A stretch of 64,000 nt of DNA from Vicia villosa (GCF_029867415.1 NW_026705156.1:434001-498000), one strand, 5' to 3'; positions 35,501 to 47,278 are shown, numbered from the stretch's first letter. The notes: generated by a model from the letters alone, not told the origin. Program-made: numbers and translations.

Positions 35501-38500
35501 CCTACCAAAGATAAGAATTGCATAGTTGCTGATGTGCTTCAACAATCCGATGAAGAAAGTGAAGCAGATGACGACATGGTTCCTGTGGAGATCAAGCCAG
35601 GGCACATTCGGTTTCAGTCCCGTGGAAAAGGTTTTTAAAGCACCTTTGTTACTGTATAGATTTATAAACTAGCGACTGTATTTTTCGACTTTAGAATTGC
35701 TTTCATGATCTGATTATATGGTACATATTTATGGTGTATTTGATGCAGATAAGGCAGTGCCAGAGAATCAGTTCCCAGTGGTTTGTTTGACTTTCCTCTA
35801 TCATTTACAATTTTGGCTGTGTTTAACTTATTGCCCAAAAGAGTTAATATCAAATATGTGATATAATCAATCTGCACATAGTTGTACTGAACATTAGTAT
35901 GTTTGCATTTGATCTTTTGTTTTGTTTTGTTATTTAATTTAATTTACTTATTTGGGTTTTAGACTATAGCTTGATGAAGGATATGAAGTTTTCCAGCCTC
36001 GAGTGACTTGAAATCCAATATTGCAAAATTTTAAAAATAGAATTGTTACTCTTAGGGTCCTTTCCTAGGTCTGTAATGGATGAATGGAGAGAGTTGGGGG
36101 TAGCTGAAATTATTTAAGACTAAACCTTGGACAGAATCAAACTGTTCCTTAATATTATCAATTTTTAGCCCTTTATTGATTTTGTTCCTCTAAAACAGCC
36201 CATGCAATTCATATCTTAATTCTAACTGGAGGGCCTAATAGTTCAAATAGTTTAACTGACTATGTTCGTTATCTACTCAAGAAATTTGGCCCATAATGTT
36301 AATTCTGTTCCTGTTTGATTATAAAGTCAAAAGCTTGCAGTAGGAAAAAGTTTATCTTGGTGGTGTTTGAATTTCATGAGGCGTGCTACCATTTGATCAC
36401 AGCATCCCTGTTGATGTGTATATGTTATATGGATGTTTCAGGACACATTTCAGTGGAGTGGTACTACCAGCAAGAAGAAGGGTCAGAAATGGGGTAAAGA
36501 GAGGACCTCATCCCATAAACAGGATGATTACGAGCAGCCCCGTCAAGATTTTCCTACTGTTCAGAATGCTGGGAAAAAAAACACATTTGACGCAGTAGAT
36601 TTTGAAAAGCTTACACCTTACACAGACTTGCCAAAGGTTATTATTTTATTTTCTTCCAAGTGTGTCCTTGTGGCATGTCTCATCCTACCAAGCACCCAGC
36701 GTTGTCCATGGGGGATGGCGGTCCATGGCGGAGAGCCAAAATCCCGCCATACCGGGTGCTTTGTGGTGCCATTATAGCGGATTATGGTGGAAAATCCTGC
36801 AATATCGGTAGATATTTAGCATAGCTGCAAGCCCAAAAACCGCCATGTGTATCCGCCATAGCGGATATTTGGTAACACTGCAAGCACCTATGAAGTTAAT
36901 CAACCAGCAGTGTATTTGATGTTTTTTCAGCGGCCTTTTGTTATACCATTCAAATTCAGAATTTTATTCTGTGCTATGAATCTGTAAATTGTGCTGCCTT
37001 TTATTCTTTTGGTGCTACTAAGTAGTTTCTTCATATATTGCAGGAAGGAAATGTTATTGCTTATCGATTGATTGAGTTATCAGAATCTTGGACTCCTGAG
37101 ATCTCCTCCTTCAGAGTAATTATCAAGTCTACTTTTGGACTATCTTATAAAAAACAATTTGTGTCAGAAGTAAGAGTATGCATTCATGTCCTTGCAGGTT
37201 GGTAAAGTAACACAGTTTGACAGTAAATCAAACAGGATATGGCTAGAGACAGTTTCAGAATATCCATTTGACTTTAGGAAGAAAATAGATGACCTAGACG
37301 ACGATGCAACACCTGCACAGTACGATCCTTCCCCTTATCAGGAAGATGGTTCTTTAGAGGTAATGTAATTTCATTTTGTTTTTTCCTTCTAAAAATCATT
37401 TTATGCAGTAGCTTATTTAATGGGGGGTAATTCTTGAAAAAATTGGTGCCGATATTTTTAGTCTTGCATCTAGTTATACAGCCCCACCATAAAATAAACT
37501 AAAATAAAATTCCATTCTATGTTGTTAAAAGCGGCTGGAGCGGCCGCTATAGCGGCGCGATGCGGAAAATCCGGCGAGGCCGCTTCCGGTGGTACCGGTA
37601 CAGCGCGAAATGGTGAAGCGGCTCAAAGCGGCTTGAGCGGCCGCGAAATCGGGTTCTGGAGCGGTTCGGAGCGGCCGCTTCCAGACGCTTTTCCATTTTC
37701 GTGGGTCAAGTCGACTCAGTTTCCGGCAAACAGTGAAACAGGTGGGGAGAGAGCAGAGAGAGGAGAGCAGTTTGCGAGAGATAAGAGATAAGAGAGATGT
37801 GATTCTGTAAAAGCTTTCCAACAAACAGGAGAGAGAGAACATTTTTTTTCTTCTTGGCGGCGCTTTTTCACTACACCTTTCTCTCTCACCTAATAACCTA
37901 GGGTTTGACTCAATGATGGGCCCAAGTTTTTTTTGTTGCTCTTTTTTATGCTTTTTGGGCCATAAGCCCAAAAGTAGTTGCTTAATTTACTAAACACCAC
38001 TCCTCACTATTATTTGAACCCCCTTTTTTTATTTTTTATTTTGTATATAAAAAATATATTAATTAAAAAATAAAAAATATAAATAATGAAATAGCGCCCG
38101 CGCCGCTCCCCGCTTCCGCGCCGCTCCTATTTTGGGGTTGACCGCACCGCGCCGCTTTCCGAGATTAACAACATAGATTCCATTATCCAACTGGCATGTG
38201 AGTTTTGCCCGATATAGCAAGCAAATACTACCAAGGTTTATTTTAAGGACAAAATTTAAGTGCCATTCATGAATATAATACAGTAGATGGATTGAATTCT
38301 TTAGTTGATTTAAAATGGTTTTATTTATGCTCTACTTGTACACAATTCTCGTGTTGAATTGTGATTCAAAAATAGTAAAAACAGCACAAAGAATTGTACC
38401 ATCATCTTGGATTGAAAAACGGGCTGCATATTTAATTTTAGATGGATTTAATTTTATCTTACTCAATCCTGGCATAGCATATACGCTTGACAATGAATGT

Positions 38501-39109
38501 CCAATAAACTTGTTTATCTGACAAGAACATGCTGTGTATTTGCATGAAAATGAAAGTATTTTCCTTCTGCAGATTGATTATGTATCTCTTGCTGATGTTC
38601 GAATTATTAAGCATGGCCACTCGAATTTGGCAACTGTAGTTGCTTCTAATGATGCTTTAGTAACTCCATCAAAAGCAACTAACAGAAGTACTGATGCTTT
38701 GGTAACTCCAACAAAAGCAACCAACAATAGCACTGTTGAAAAACATGTTGGTAATCAAACTCCTGTTGGAAGCTCGAAGCCACAAAAGGAGGGCCATACC
38801 CCTGCTAAAGGTAATGTACATCTTACAATTCTTAAAGTATACGGTTTATTGTATATAAACATGAAAACATCTTAATACACCTGCACCATACTTACGTATG
38901 GGGATTCTCTTTTTACAGAAAACGGGGAAGTTAACGTTTGGGATGAAATCAACGAAGCATTAAAAGCAAAGAAGGCCCGGCTGTCGCAGGGGGATGGTTG
39001 GAAGAAAGATGATAGTTCAAGCAATAGGCCATGGTCTCAGAGAGCCAAATGCAGTGCACTGGGTCCTACAATGGCACTTTTAAGATCACAGAATGGCTTT
39101 AAGAAATAG
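32512..39109 (+). CDS. COILIN: Coilin, Cajal body scaffold protein
   Basis: Thirteen exons join in frame to 647 aa: 32512-32715, 32804-32868, 32982-33248, 33544-33750, 34236-34272, 35099-35200, 35459-35630, 35749-35780, 36442-36636, 37044-37115, 37198-37359, 38573-38810, 38919-39109. Coilin organises nuclear Cajal bodies, where spliceosomal snRNPs mature. Residues 1-92 form the ubiquitin-like self-association domain (RLRLFFDD, GFVLPSFESTCILKDKDIVCVRRKG). A long charged, disordered middle follows with Lys-rich nuclear targeting stretches (KKRKASKKLK, SARRKKAKRKW). The C-terminal Tudor-like domain spans about residues 425-520 (GNVIAYRLIELSESWTPEISSF). The tail GPTMALLRSQNG is conserved with Arabidopsis coilin. 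The ATG at 32512 is preferred; an upstream in-frame stretch begins only with GTG. Introns 9 and 11 hold hAT MITEs. Confidence 0.93.
34080..34215. repeat. Short tandem duplication in coilin intron 4
   Basis: Two copies of a block containing TACCCTTGATCCCC, TTTGTTTCCA and CATATTGAAAGTAG sit next to each other just before exon 5. Confidence 0.7.
34605..35055. repeat. Direct duplication of about 240 bp in coilin intron 5
   Basis: Two diverged copies (about 34605-34815 and 34845-35052) share ACATATCCTTTATATTTA, ACTATAGCACTTGGAGA, TTATTGCTGTTTT and ACTAGCCAA, in the same order. Confidence 0.8.
36697..36880. mobile_element. hAT-type MITE in coilin intron 9
   Basis: A 184-bp element with short inverted ends, CAGCGTTGTCC / GGTAACACTG, flanked by a perfect 8-bp duplication CAAGCACC (36689-36696 and 36881-36888). 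The interior is built from GGCGG/CCGCC words such as TATAGCGGAT, a known style of plant hAT MITE. Confidence 0.87.
37517..38176. mobile_element. hAT-type MITE, 660 bp, GC-rich ends, in coilin intron 11
   Basis: The 12-bp perfect inverted repeat CTATGTTGTTAA / TTAACAACATAG is flanked by the perfect 8-bp duplication ATTCCATT (37509-37516 and 38177-38184). The subterminal regions are strikingly GC-rich (many GCGGCCGC-like words) around an AT-rich middle. There is no transposase, and open frames in it are not genes. Confidence 0.88.
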
Positions 39110-39986
39110 TCCTACACTTAAGCCTTGTTTACTGCGTGTCTCTTTTCCGCAGATTAGTATTACATGTTTTTTTTGTGGGTATGTATATGAACAAATTACC
39201 CATACTGCCATCTGTAATGAATGCTACACGTCCTGATTTCAGTATGCTAGTGGGAAAAATGTTTTGGGGTGCTTATTTCTAGTCCAGCTTTTGGTGTTAG
39301 TAGGTGTATTCCTCCTGAAAATGAAGTAGAAAATTATCAACTACTAAGCAAAATCTGGATATGGTCGCATTTAAAGTGACAAACATATGCCGTTAGTATT
39401 TTGTATAGTTGGCCAACTGAATTGTATATCATATAATGGTATAATAGTATTTTAACTGATAGTTGCATTGCATTTAAACAAACTAATAGTTGACTGAATC
39501 AGACCAAGCATGTTAAACTAAATCAATTTTCCTATTAATCAAATTGAAACTTCATTTTGTTTATCAGTGCAAACAGTGACCAATTACTGATGGTACTAAC
39601 ATCTTACAATAGTCAATAAGTGATCATTTATACACTCAAGTTCCGCTGTTGTTTCATGCAAAGGTTGTTTGATTTGTATACATCAATTTAATATTAGTGA
39701 TTGATGGATTGCTGGCTAGCTTCGCCTCATCATTATGGCAATAGTGCTGAACTGATGAGTAAACAAGAATAGGAAAACACCTAATGCACTTAAAATCAAG
39801 AGAAAGATAGGCTCTATATCTCACTAAATTTAATATTTGTATATTTATATATTGGTTTGTACTTCAACAGAACCAGTGCACAGCACGCATACAATCTTTA
39901 TTGGGCATGTACTGAATAGAGTCTGAGTGTGTGTGAGTGCAAATATACACATAGAAATCAGCCAATTCCTGCTCCACTGATTCTAT
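39110..39986. other. Converging 3' flanks of coilin and MKP1
   Basis: The two genes point at each other. This AT-rich spacer should hold both 3' UTRs; no other feature is seen. Confidence 0.5.
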
Positions 39987-42128
39987 TCATTTCTCCTCTA
40001 CTTCAAGCTCAGCCATCTTATTACATAACATAGTACCATGATCTTCTTTATTACTAATCTCACTCTGCTGTTCAACAGCTGAACTAATGATATCGTTATC
40101 TGCTATTAGCCATTTCCTACTGTTTTCATTATCAGATTTATTGTAACTATCATTTTTCTTAACATCTAAGTCAGGCAAATGGAATGACTGTGATCTTACC
40201 AGGTTCTTATGGACTTTAGAGGATTCATTGACAGAGGGTAGCAACATCCGAGGCGGTATATTACTCCCTCTACGCTGTGCAATAGAGAGAAAAGATCCTT
40301 TTGATGGTAAATACGAGTTTTCCCCTCCCAAGGTGTGATCAGTTGAAAATGACTCTGAAGGTGAAGATAGAAGAACTTCTTTGTTAAGTAAAGAGGAACT
40401 CGTTGAGAAAGACAGATCTTTAACATACAAAGGTTCAATTGATTCCTGGCCAGATGGTGATGGCTGCTGAGAAGACACGAACGACAAGTCTGACCAATTA
40501 GTAGAGGAAGGTGAAAATGTAAACGAGCTTGCATAATCAGAACTTGAAGGTGAAAGTGTTGGTGATTTGGAATTGAATTTTGGGCTGCTGCATAGAAAAC
40601 CACAAGGAAAATAACCGCCACAAGGAGATAGTGGCAGCAAAGAAGAAACACCAGGATCAGATTCAGACAAGTCCATGGCTTCAACAGTATCTTTTCCTCT
40701 GTCCAAGCTGGTTAGATAGCATTCAAAGGAATCTGGGGAGCCACAGTCACTGGGATGATTTGATGACGGTGACGCAGACAAGGGATCATCATCAGCTACA
40801 AAATCTTGTTTTTCTTCCTCCATAATCACATCACACTTCCATTTAGGAGATGTTAAGATTTCTTTCATGACGCCACTAGCAAACTTCCGCCTCAATCTTG
40901 CCCAGCCATGTTCTCTAGCAGGAAGGCAAGTTTCCGATCCAGCACCAGTTTCAGAAAAAAGAGGAACAACCCCACCAGAAATTGCCTTATCAAAAATCTC
41001 ATAATCCAAATCATAAGCATCGACTTTTCTTAGACCAATCTCCATCTTTTCATTAGGCAAAACCAGTTGTTTATCAGAATCACCTGATAATCGATGATCA
41101 TCAGAAAGAGCAGCCCAAAACTCAGTTGATTCTTGATCTTCACGGATACTCAGAATCGGACCATTTGCTCTTTCATAGCGCACGACCTGAAAAGCCGCAC
41201 TCTTTGCATTGCATGACATAAACAAGTTACAATTTTTTCCAATCCAAACATAAATAGCAGAAGGAACATGAACAATGAAAGCGCCGCGAGAATCAAGTGC
41301 TAGTGAACCTGGTTGGTTAACCATCTTCGGAACAAGATGAAGAGGATCATACGGAGAGTGAGGAGCCATTCGATACATCCTTAAAATAGAATTAGGACTT
41401 GCAGGCATAGCATGTACACGTTTCTGACACTGCAAGAGTTGACAAGCAAAACCCATGTTAGGATTTGTGACTCCCCTTGCAGTCTTCACAAACTGAAAAG
41501 CATCTTCAAAGCTCTGCCCTTTCCTCCACATGAGATAAGCAATCACCAAAGCCGTCGATCGAGAAACCCCCTGACAACAATGAACAAGAACACGACCACC
41601 TTGTTCTCTAACATCCTCAAAGTAATCAAACACATCATAGAGAACACATGTTATATCCTCCGTAGGACTATCCTGCAACCAAAGAGTTTTATAAACAAAA
41701 TCACTTTTGAAATACTCAGGACAAACAAATCCAACACAGTTAAGCACATGTGTTATTCCTTTCTGTCTAAGAAGTTCATGGTTTTTCGCCACCGTGTCAC
41801 TTCCTAAGTAAATATGTTCAGCAATTCTGGAACACTCTTTGTCAAAAAAAGCCAATTTATCTCTTTTAAACTGAAAATCCTGCACAGGTTCATTCGTTGC
41901 GATGGAACCTCTCGGAGTCTGTGGAAGTGGCCAAACACCAAGATCATCAGATCCAGCACTTGGCCATTCCTCAACGCTACGTTTATTGATCGAAAGAGGT
42001 TGAAGAGGTGGCAAGCTCGGTCGCGGTGGTTTACGGCTGTTTGGAGAACGATCTGTCCATGAAGCTGAACGTGAATAGGTTCTCCTAATGGAGGGTGGTT
42101 TCATCTCTTTACCTTCTTCTCCTAACAT
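39987..42128 (-). CDS. MKP1: MAP kinase phosphatase, MKP1 type
   Basis: One exon of 713 aa. MKP1 dephosphorylates MAP kinases (MPK6 and MPK3 in Arabidopsis), restraining stress and immune signalling. The dual-specificity phosphatase domain covers about residues 95-240. It holds the general acid Asp153 in WLQDSP and the signature HCCQGVSRS, in which Cys184 is the nucleophile and Arg190 binds phosphate. A gelsolin-like segment (SRGAFIVHVPSAIYVWIGKNC) follows at about residues 280-335. The remaining 370 residues are Ser-rich and probably disordered, with a basic patch (GWARLRRKFASGVMKEI) like the calmodulin-binding segments of the family. The N-terminus has the SxRSASW motif seen in MKP1. The Arabidopsis protein is about 70 residues longer and ends in a second gelsolin-like segment that I do not see here. 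The frame is intact. Confidence 0.93.
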   Translation of the reverse strand: MLGEEGKEMKPPSIRRTYSRSASWTDRSPNSRKPPRPSLPPLQPLSINKRSVEEWPSAGSDDLGVWPLPQTPRGSIATNEPVQDFQFKRDKLAFFDKECSRIAEHIYLGSDTVAKNHELLRQKGITHVLNCVGFVCPEYFKSDFVYKTLWLQDSPTEDITCVLYDVFDYFEDVREQGGRVLVHCCQGVSRSTALVIAYLMWRKGQSFEDAFQFVKTARGVTNPNMGFACQLLQCQKRVHAMPASPNSILRMYRMAPHSPYDPLHLVPKMVNQPGSLALDSRGAFIVHVPSAIYVWIGKNCNLFMSCNAKSAAFQVVRYERANGPILSIREDQESTEFWAALSDDHRLSGDSDKQLVLPNEKMEIGLRKVDAYDLDYEIFDKAISGGVVPLFSETGAGSETCLPAREHGWARLRRKFASGVMKEILTSPKWKCDVIMEEEKQDFVADDDPLSASPSSNHPSDCGSPDSFECYLTSLDRGKDTVEAMDLSESDPGVSSLLPLSPCGGYFPCGFLCSSPKFNSKSPTLSPSSSDYASSFTFSPSSTNWSDLSFVSSQQPSPSGQESIEPLYVKDLSFSTSSSLLNKEVLLSSPSESFSTDHTLGGENSYLPSKGSFLSIAQRRGSNIPPRMLLPSVNESSKVHKNLVRSQSFHLPDLDVKKNDSYNKSDNENSRKWLIADNDIISSAVEQQSEISNKEDHGTMLCNKMAELEVEEK

Positions 42129-43003
42129 GTTGATGTTGCTAAAAGGGTGATGAAAAAGATTGAAAATTGATTCACACCCATTGAAGCATTTTTGCTATAG
42201 TGTTGAATATTGAGTAGGTAATGAATTGGGGTTGTTCAAAGATGTGGTAATAGTAAAAGGGTAAGAAGGTGGTATTTGCGGTTTTTGAGTCTACAATATT
42301 GTGTTCCATATTCCCACCTAAAACACTTGACTTTGTCTTTGTTTCTGTCTTTGTTTTTGTTTCTGACTCTGACTCATTCTTCGGGGAAGGGATTGAGAAG
42401 ATTCAAACAAACAACGCAATAGGTAGTTACAAAAATAGAATGGTTCTGTTGCAGGGATGGAAGAACAATTCTAGGATCATGTCCAATTTATCAGAACAGA
42501 ACATAAAAGAAACATAGGCAGATCAAAGAGTATGTTGTAGTAGTATTATTTATTTGCTTGCTTGTAGTTATAGTTTTGTTGAATTGAGTGGGGCCCATTA
42601 AACCATAGCCATGCATGCCACGTAGGAATTTCTCACTATCGAGAGTCCTGGTCTTACACTTACACATGCGAAGGAATGTGTCAAAGTGCCACGTCACCAA
42701 CCATGGCCTTTTTTATTTTTTCCTTTCGAAATAATATATATTTTTTCTATTGCAGGAGTAATAATTTTTATATTAGTAGGAGCAGCATGGCAAGGCACAC
42801 ATATAAAAAATTGGTAACCTATTGCTGTTTTTATTAGACTTGGGAAAGTCTACTAACTAACAAACTATCCTAAGAAGAAAACAAACTAGTTATCATTGAA
42901 CAAATTAGCACATGCTCTACCTAACTATTAAGAAAGTTGTAACTAACTATGCAAGAAGAGCTAATATTTGATAAAGGAGTAGATTATATAAATATGTAAC
43001 AAC
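42129..43003. other. MKP1 5' flank and intergenic DNA
   Basis: It includes a TC-rich leader-like stretch (42325-42375) upstream of MKP1. No further gene was found. Confidence 0.5.
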
Positions 43004-43458
43004 TGTTGGAGGCAATTCGAGGGATGAAGGAGCATATTATACCTGAGACACACTTTGTGAGAGACACACCACTTGTCTACCTAAAACTTTAAGGTGATAG
43101 GTGTGTTGGTTATTTCACTTATAAAATGTTGTTCTTCAACATTCATTTGTATCCGTTGAATCTCTTCAACTACATGTATCTGCTGACTCTCTTCAACTAC
43201 ATGTATCCGTTGACTTTCTTCATCTACAAGTAAGCCGATTCATTTCTCGAACCAAAGACTCTGATACCACTGTTGGAGGCAATTTGAGGGGGACAACGAG
43301 AGAGTATATTACACTTAGGACACAATTTGTTAGAGACACACCACTTGTTCACCTAAAACCTTAAGGTGATATGTGTGTGGGTTCTCTTACTTATAAAGTG
43401 TTCATTCTTTCCTTTTCTAACCAATGTGAGACTTCTTCCTCACACTTGATTCTCAACA
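43004..43458 (-). mobile_element. Complete TRIM element with TSD ACAAC
   Basis: Two LTRs (43004-43141, 138 bp; 43271-43458, 188 bp) both start TGTTGGAGGCAATT and end CAACA on the plus strand. The 129-bp interior holds a primer binding site, TGGTATCAGAGTC on minus (43257-43269), next to the right LTR; this orients the element leftward. The flanks are the perfect duplication ACAAC (42999-43003 and 43459-43463). The interior also has a 27-bp unit repeated three times (CTTCAACTACATGTATC type). It has no coding capacity. Confidence 0.9.
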
Positions 43459-43693
43459 ACAACAAGCCTCATTTATGGTAAACCTAATGTATCATGGTAA
43501 AACCATGTAAAAAATTGTACCTACCTGTCTAAGACAATTAAAAATAGTTATATCATTTCGGTTTGACCGACATGTGTCAATCAATCTCACGCTATAGCAT
43601 GTCTTCAAAATAATCTATAAATTGTCTCAATTCAATATAATCATTACTCCAATCAATAAAAATATAACATCTCTTATAAATTCTAAGTGAACC

Positions 43694-44160
43694 ATGGATA
43701 ATATTGAAGATTTAAACATGATTTCAGTTGAGCCTCATAACGATTTAGTGGTATCATTCAATAACTTTGACACAATTGATCAAGTGGTATCATTCAACAA
43801 CTTCGACACAATCGACCAAGTGTTATCATTCAATAACTTTGATACGATACTCATAACCACACCATCAAAAGTGTTGTCGCTGTCACTACACTCGTCTTCA
43901 TTTTATTCATCGCTTTCTACCATCTCTAAGAAGCTCGATGCTGAGAACAATCTCTTGTGGTGCCAATGGTCAAAGCTCACTAACTCAACCACTATCTTGT
44001 TAACCCTAAAATTCCTCCTAAGTTGCAACAATTGCATACACATAATTGAACTTAATCTCCAAATAGTTTCAGTTTTGGGAGAATAAGATAAACTCCTACT
44101 TGCTTGACTTTTATCTATAATATCCAAGGAGATGCTATATCTTGTTATATGATACAAACA
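43694..44160 (+). pseudogene. Copia gag fragment
   Basis: The frame contains LDAENNLLWCQWSKLTNSTT, a degraded copia gag N-terminal motif (LDxxNYLLW). Shortly after, a WENKINSYLLDFYL-like stretch corresponds to the family motif WEQQDQLLLSWL. Three in-frame repeats of a 14-16 residue unit (SFNNFDTIDQV) precede it. No complete gene is present. Confidence 0.6.
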
Positions 44161-44169
44161 CCTATAAAA

Positions 44170-44440
44170 ACCCTGAGATGAAATACATGCGTGTTTTCAA
44201 CATTTGTCATCCAGTTAACTTGCGCATAATAATTACCCACAACGATGTATTATGCTTCCTTTGTGGATAACGTAACACTTGCTTGTTTCTTGCTATGCTA
44301 GGAGACGAACGAGATTCCAAGCAAATGAAACATACTACTGATACTTTTTATATCCAATTTAGACTCAACAAAATCATAATCGAAGTACCCAACTAAAGTA
44401 CAATCTACCCATTTGAGGTACAATAAACCCTTAAGTGGTG
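44170..44440 (-). pseudogene. Copia RNase H fragment
   Basis: Minus-strand translation contains LVGYFDYDFVESKLDIKS, then HSKKQASVTLSTKEA and YIVVGNYYAQVNWM, with one stop inside. These correspond to the RNase H motifs GYSDADFAG, SWxSKKQ and LSTxEAEY of Ty1/copia. It lies opposite in strand to the neighbouring gag fragment, so two insertions or a rearrangement are implied. Confidence 0.75.
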
Positions 44441-44540
44441 TGCTAGTATAAATGTTTGTATTTAGATGTATTATATATGGTCAAGATGTGGAGTAAGTTA
44501 AATAATAAAAATCACACCAATGTTTGGAAAACTCAGATCT

Positions 44541-45324
44541 TGGAGAATATCTTGTTAAATGCTTGTAAATGGAGGGAAGAACCCCCATTTCTTGAAAAAT
44601 CACACCAAACATTGGAAAACTCAGATAGGGAATTGTTGAGATATCTGGTCTGAGAAGGTTGGAACCGTGACTACCCAATCGCTACCTGGAACTCTTAATT
44701 TTCTCTTCCATCTCTTATCTCTAAATTTTTATGGGATTATAATATACTAAAGGAGTGCTCAGATTGGTGTTATCTGTTCAAGGGTGTAAACAACATATTT
44801 CATCGTCGATCAAAAGTCTATAATAAGTATACTTAATGGTATGTATTATAGTACATATTTACACATAGATAAAAGTAAGTTCGAGGAAGGTAAACCCTGT
44901 ATACTCATGATGAAGACCTAAAAATTAGGTTCATCTATAAGTGTTCAACTGCAAGAATCAGAGAATATATTGTTAAATGTTTATAAATTGAAGGAAGAAC
45001 CCCCATTTCTTGAAAAATCACAGCAAACATTGGAAAATTTAGATGGGGAAATGTTGAGATATCTGATCTGAGAAGGTTGGAACCGTGACTACCCAATCAC
45101 TACTTGGAACTCTTAATTTTCTCTTCCATCTCTTATCTCTAAATTTTTATGGGATTATAATATACTAAAGGAGTACTCAGATTGGTATTATCTGTCCAAG
45201 GGTGTAAACAACACATTTCATCGTCGATCAAAAGTCCACAATAAGTATACTTAATGGTCTATATTATAGTACATATTTACACATAGATAAAAGTAAGTTC
45301 GAGGAAGGTAACCCTGTATACTCA
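44541..45324. repeat. Direct duplication of about 365 bp
   Basis: Copies at 44541-44909 and 44961-45324 share long blocks, including GGGAAGAACCCCCATTTCTT-like, GGTTGGAACCGTGACTACCC and AAAAGTAAGTTCGAGGAAGG. Divergence is about 5-7 percent by eye. It is noncoding. Confidence 0.85.
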
Positions 45325-45401
45325 CCCTTCCACTTTGAATGGAGGAGTTAAAATTGGAAACATTTTTGCATCTATAATAACCCCAGAACCAAGGTAACCT
45401 C

Positions 45402-47273
45402 TGTTAGAACAAGATTGAGAATCTTTGTTCAGAATCTGGTTTTGATGATAACGAACATATATTTTGTGAGTAACAATTTTATTACTAATGGTTTCATTTA
45501 GTGTGCAGATATTATGTTATAAATCTCATACATGACTCATCAGAATAAGAATACGACAACTACATCCAGAAGATCGAAGAAGCCAAACATCGTTCATCAG
45601 ATGTTCTGATCCAGAACACATCAACTACCAAAGATAGCGGATAAAGAAGCAAACAAACAAAGAAGGAAAACAAGCTCATTTAGAAAGAGCACGCAACTAT
45701 AATAAGTTTTGGTTGACATCAGAAGATCATGTAAGAAGAAAGATCTGAAGTTCTTAAGCAAGAAGTTCTGAAGACACAAGGCAGCGAGATTCAAAGAGCA
45801 AATAACAAAAGAGTCACTTGTGAACCAATGAAGAATCTACAACTCAGCATACATAACAATTAAGTAAAATATAAAGAGATTAGAATCTAAGGGAGAGCCG
45901 TTAGAAACATCATCATAAGCAAAACAGTTGAAACATTTAAAAGGAACAACTCCCAAGGCTGAAAGAAGAAGCAACCTACATGCAGCACATTGAAGAAAAC
46001 AAAAGCATGGTGGAAACACGTCTACATTTATTACGCTTTCCAAAGATCAAGATAACAAACATATTCGACAGCTATAACAAGAGGTAATATCTCTTATGAA
46101 GAGTATGTTTTTCCTAGGAAGATAAGATGCTTAAGAAGAAGATCGAAGGAAGACATCAAAGAAGCAACTTTCAATAAGAACTGATGTTCTTAATCTGCTT
46201 AAGAAGAAGATCAAAGGAAGATATTAAAGAAGCAACTTTCAATAAGAACTAATGTTCTTAGTCTGCTTAAGAAGAAGATCAAAGGAAGATATTAAAGAAG
46301 CAACCTTCTATAAGAACTGATGTTCTTAATCTGCTTAACAGAAGAAGTGAAAACAAAGAACTACCTAAAAAAGTATTCAACATATGGAGCTGAAGGTCTC
46401 ACTCTTCTTACCATCAAGATGCAAAGATCTCGTTCAGAAGATGCATACAAGTAGACCTTAAATATTATTCACTCACTCATAGTGATTACTTGTCATTGTA
46501 TCACATAGTATATACTTAGAATAGGAGACAATCTGCTTAACTAAGAAGCACACTTGTAATCTCAAGAAGATTGATGAACGTTATATCTCGCTAAGATCAC
46601 TGAACGATTTATCATCTGTAGTTAGTCACAGCAGGTAGCTGTGCAGGGAGTTAGTCACAACGTGTTGTTGTACAGGTACTAGATTGATGAACATTATATC
46701 AAGAAGGGATCACTGAACGGTTCAGTCATCTAGGGGTTAGTCACAGTAGGTAGACTGTGCAGGGAGCCTGAGTCAATGGACGTTATATCTCGTGGAAGAT
46801 CACTGAACAGGTCATTGTCCAGATGGTTAGTCACAGCAGTTGGCTGTGCAGGATGGTTAGTCACGACGAAGGATCGTGCAGTTGTAATCATGATTTGGTT
46901 ATAGTGGATTAAAACCTCTGTTGAAAGGCAAATCACCCGAAGAAGGTGGACTGGAGGTAGCCTTAGTTAGAAGGTGAACCAGGATAAAAATGAATGTGTC
47001 TTTTACTTTCTGCACATGTCATTTTAACTTAGAACTTCCAAGCTTTAATCTGCAGAATGGTACTGAACACGTCAGAAGTTTTGATATCCCTTAGAAGTTA
47101 AAATGAACATCGTATTGGTTATGTAGTTCTACACTTCATGCTTCTGCAACATCAAAGCATAATCCAAAAGATGATTAAGTGAAAGAAAAGACGTTAAGGA
47201 AAAGAAAGGGAAATTTTATTTGATAAAGAACACAATTCAATCCCCCTCTTTCTTGTGTTTTTCTCCACCTTCA
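45402..47273 (+). mobile_element. SIRE/Maximus-like copia solo LTR, 1.87 kb, TSD ACCTC
   Basis: It starts TGTTAGAACAAGATTGAGAA and ends CTTGTGTTTTTCTCCACCTTCA, flanked by the perfect duplication ACCTC (45397-45401 and 47274-47278). Sequence style and length match SIRE/Maximus LTRs of legumes. No internal domain is attached. It contains a 68-bp minisatellite and repeated GTTAGTCACAGCAGGTAG-type words at 46618-46870. Confidence 0.85.
46130..46333. repeat. 68-bp tandem repeat, three units, inside the solo LTR
   Basis: Units start at 46130, 46198 and 46266 with CTTAAGAAGAAGATC and end ACTGATGTTCTTAATCTG. A partial fourth begins at 46334. Confidence 0.88.
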
Positions 47274-47278
47274 ACCTC

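Noticed and set aside
37519..37971. GC-rich ORFs of 90 and 148 codons
   Set aside because: Both lie largely within the 660-bp hAT MITE in coilin intron 11 and are low-complexity translations of GCGGCCGC-rich DNA.
40196..42062. Several ORFs on both strands within 40-42 kb
   Set aside because: They overlap the MKP1 coding exon in other frames and have no motif support.
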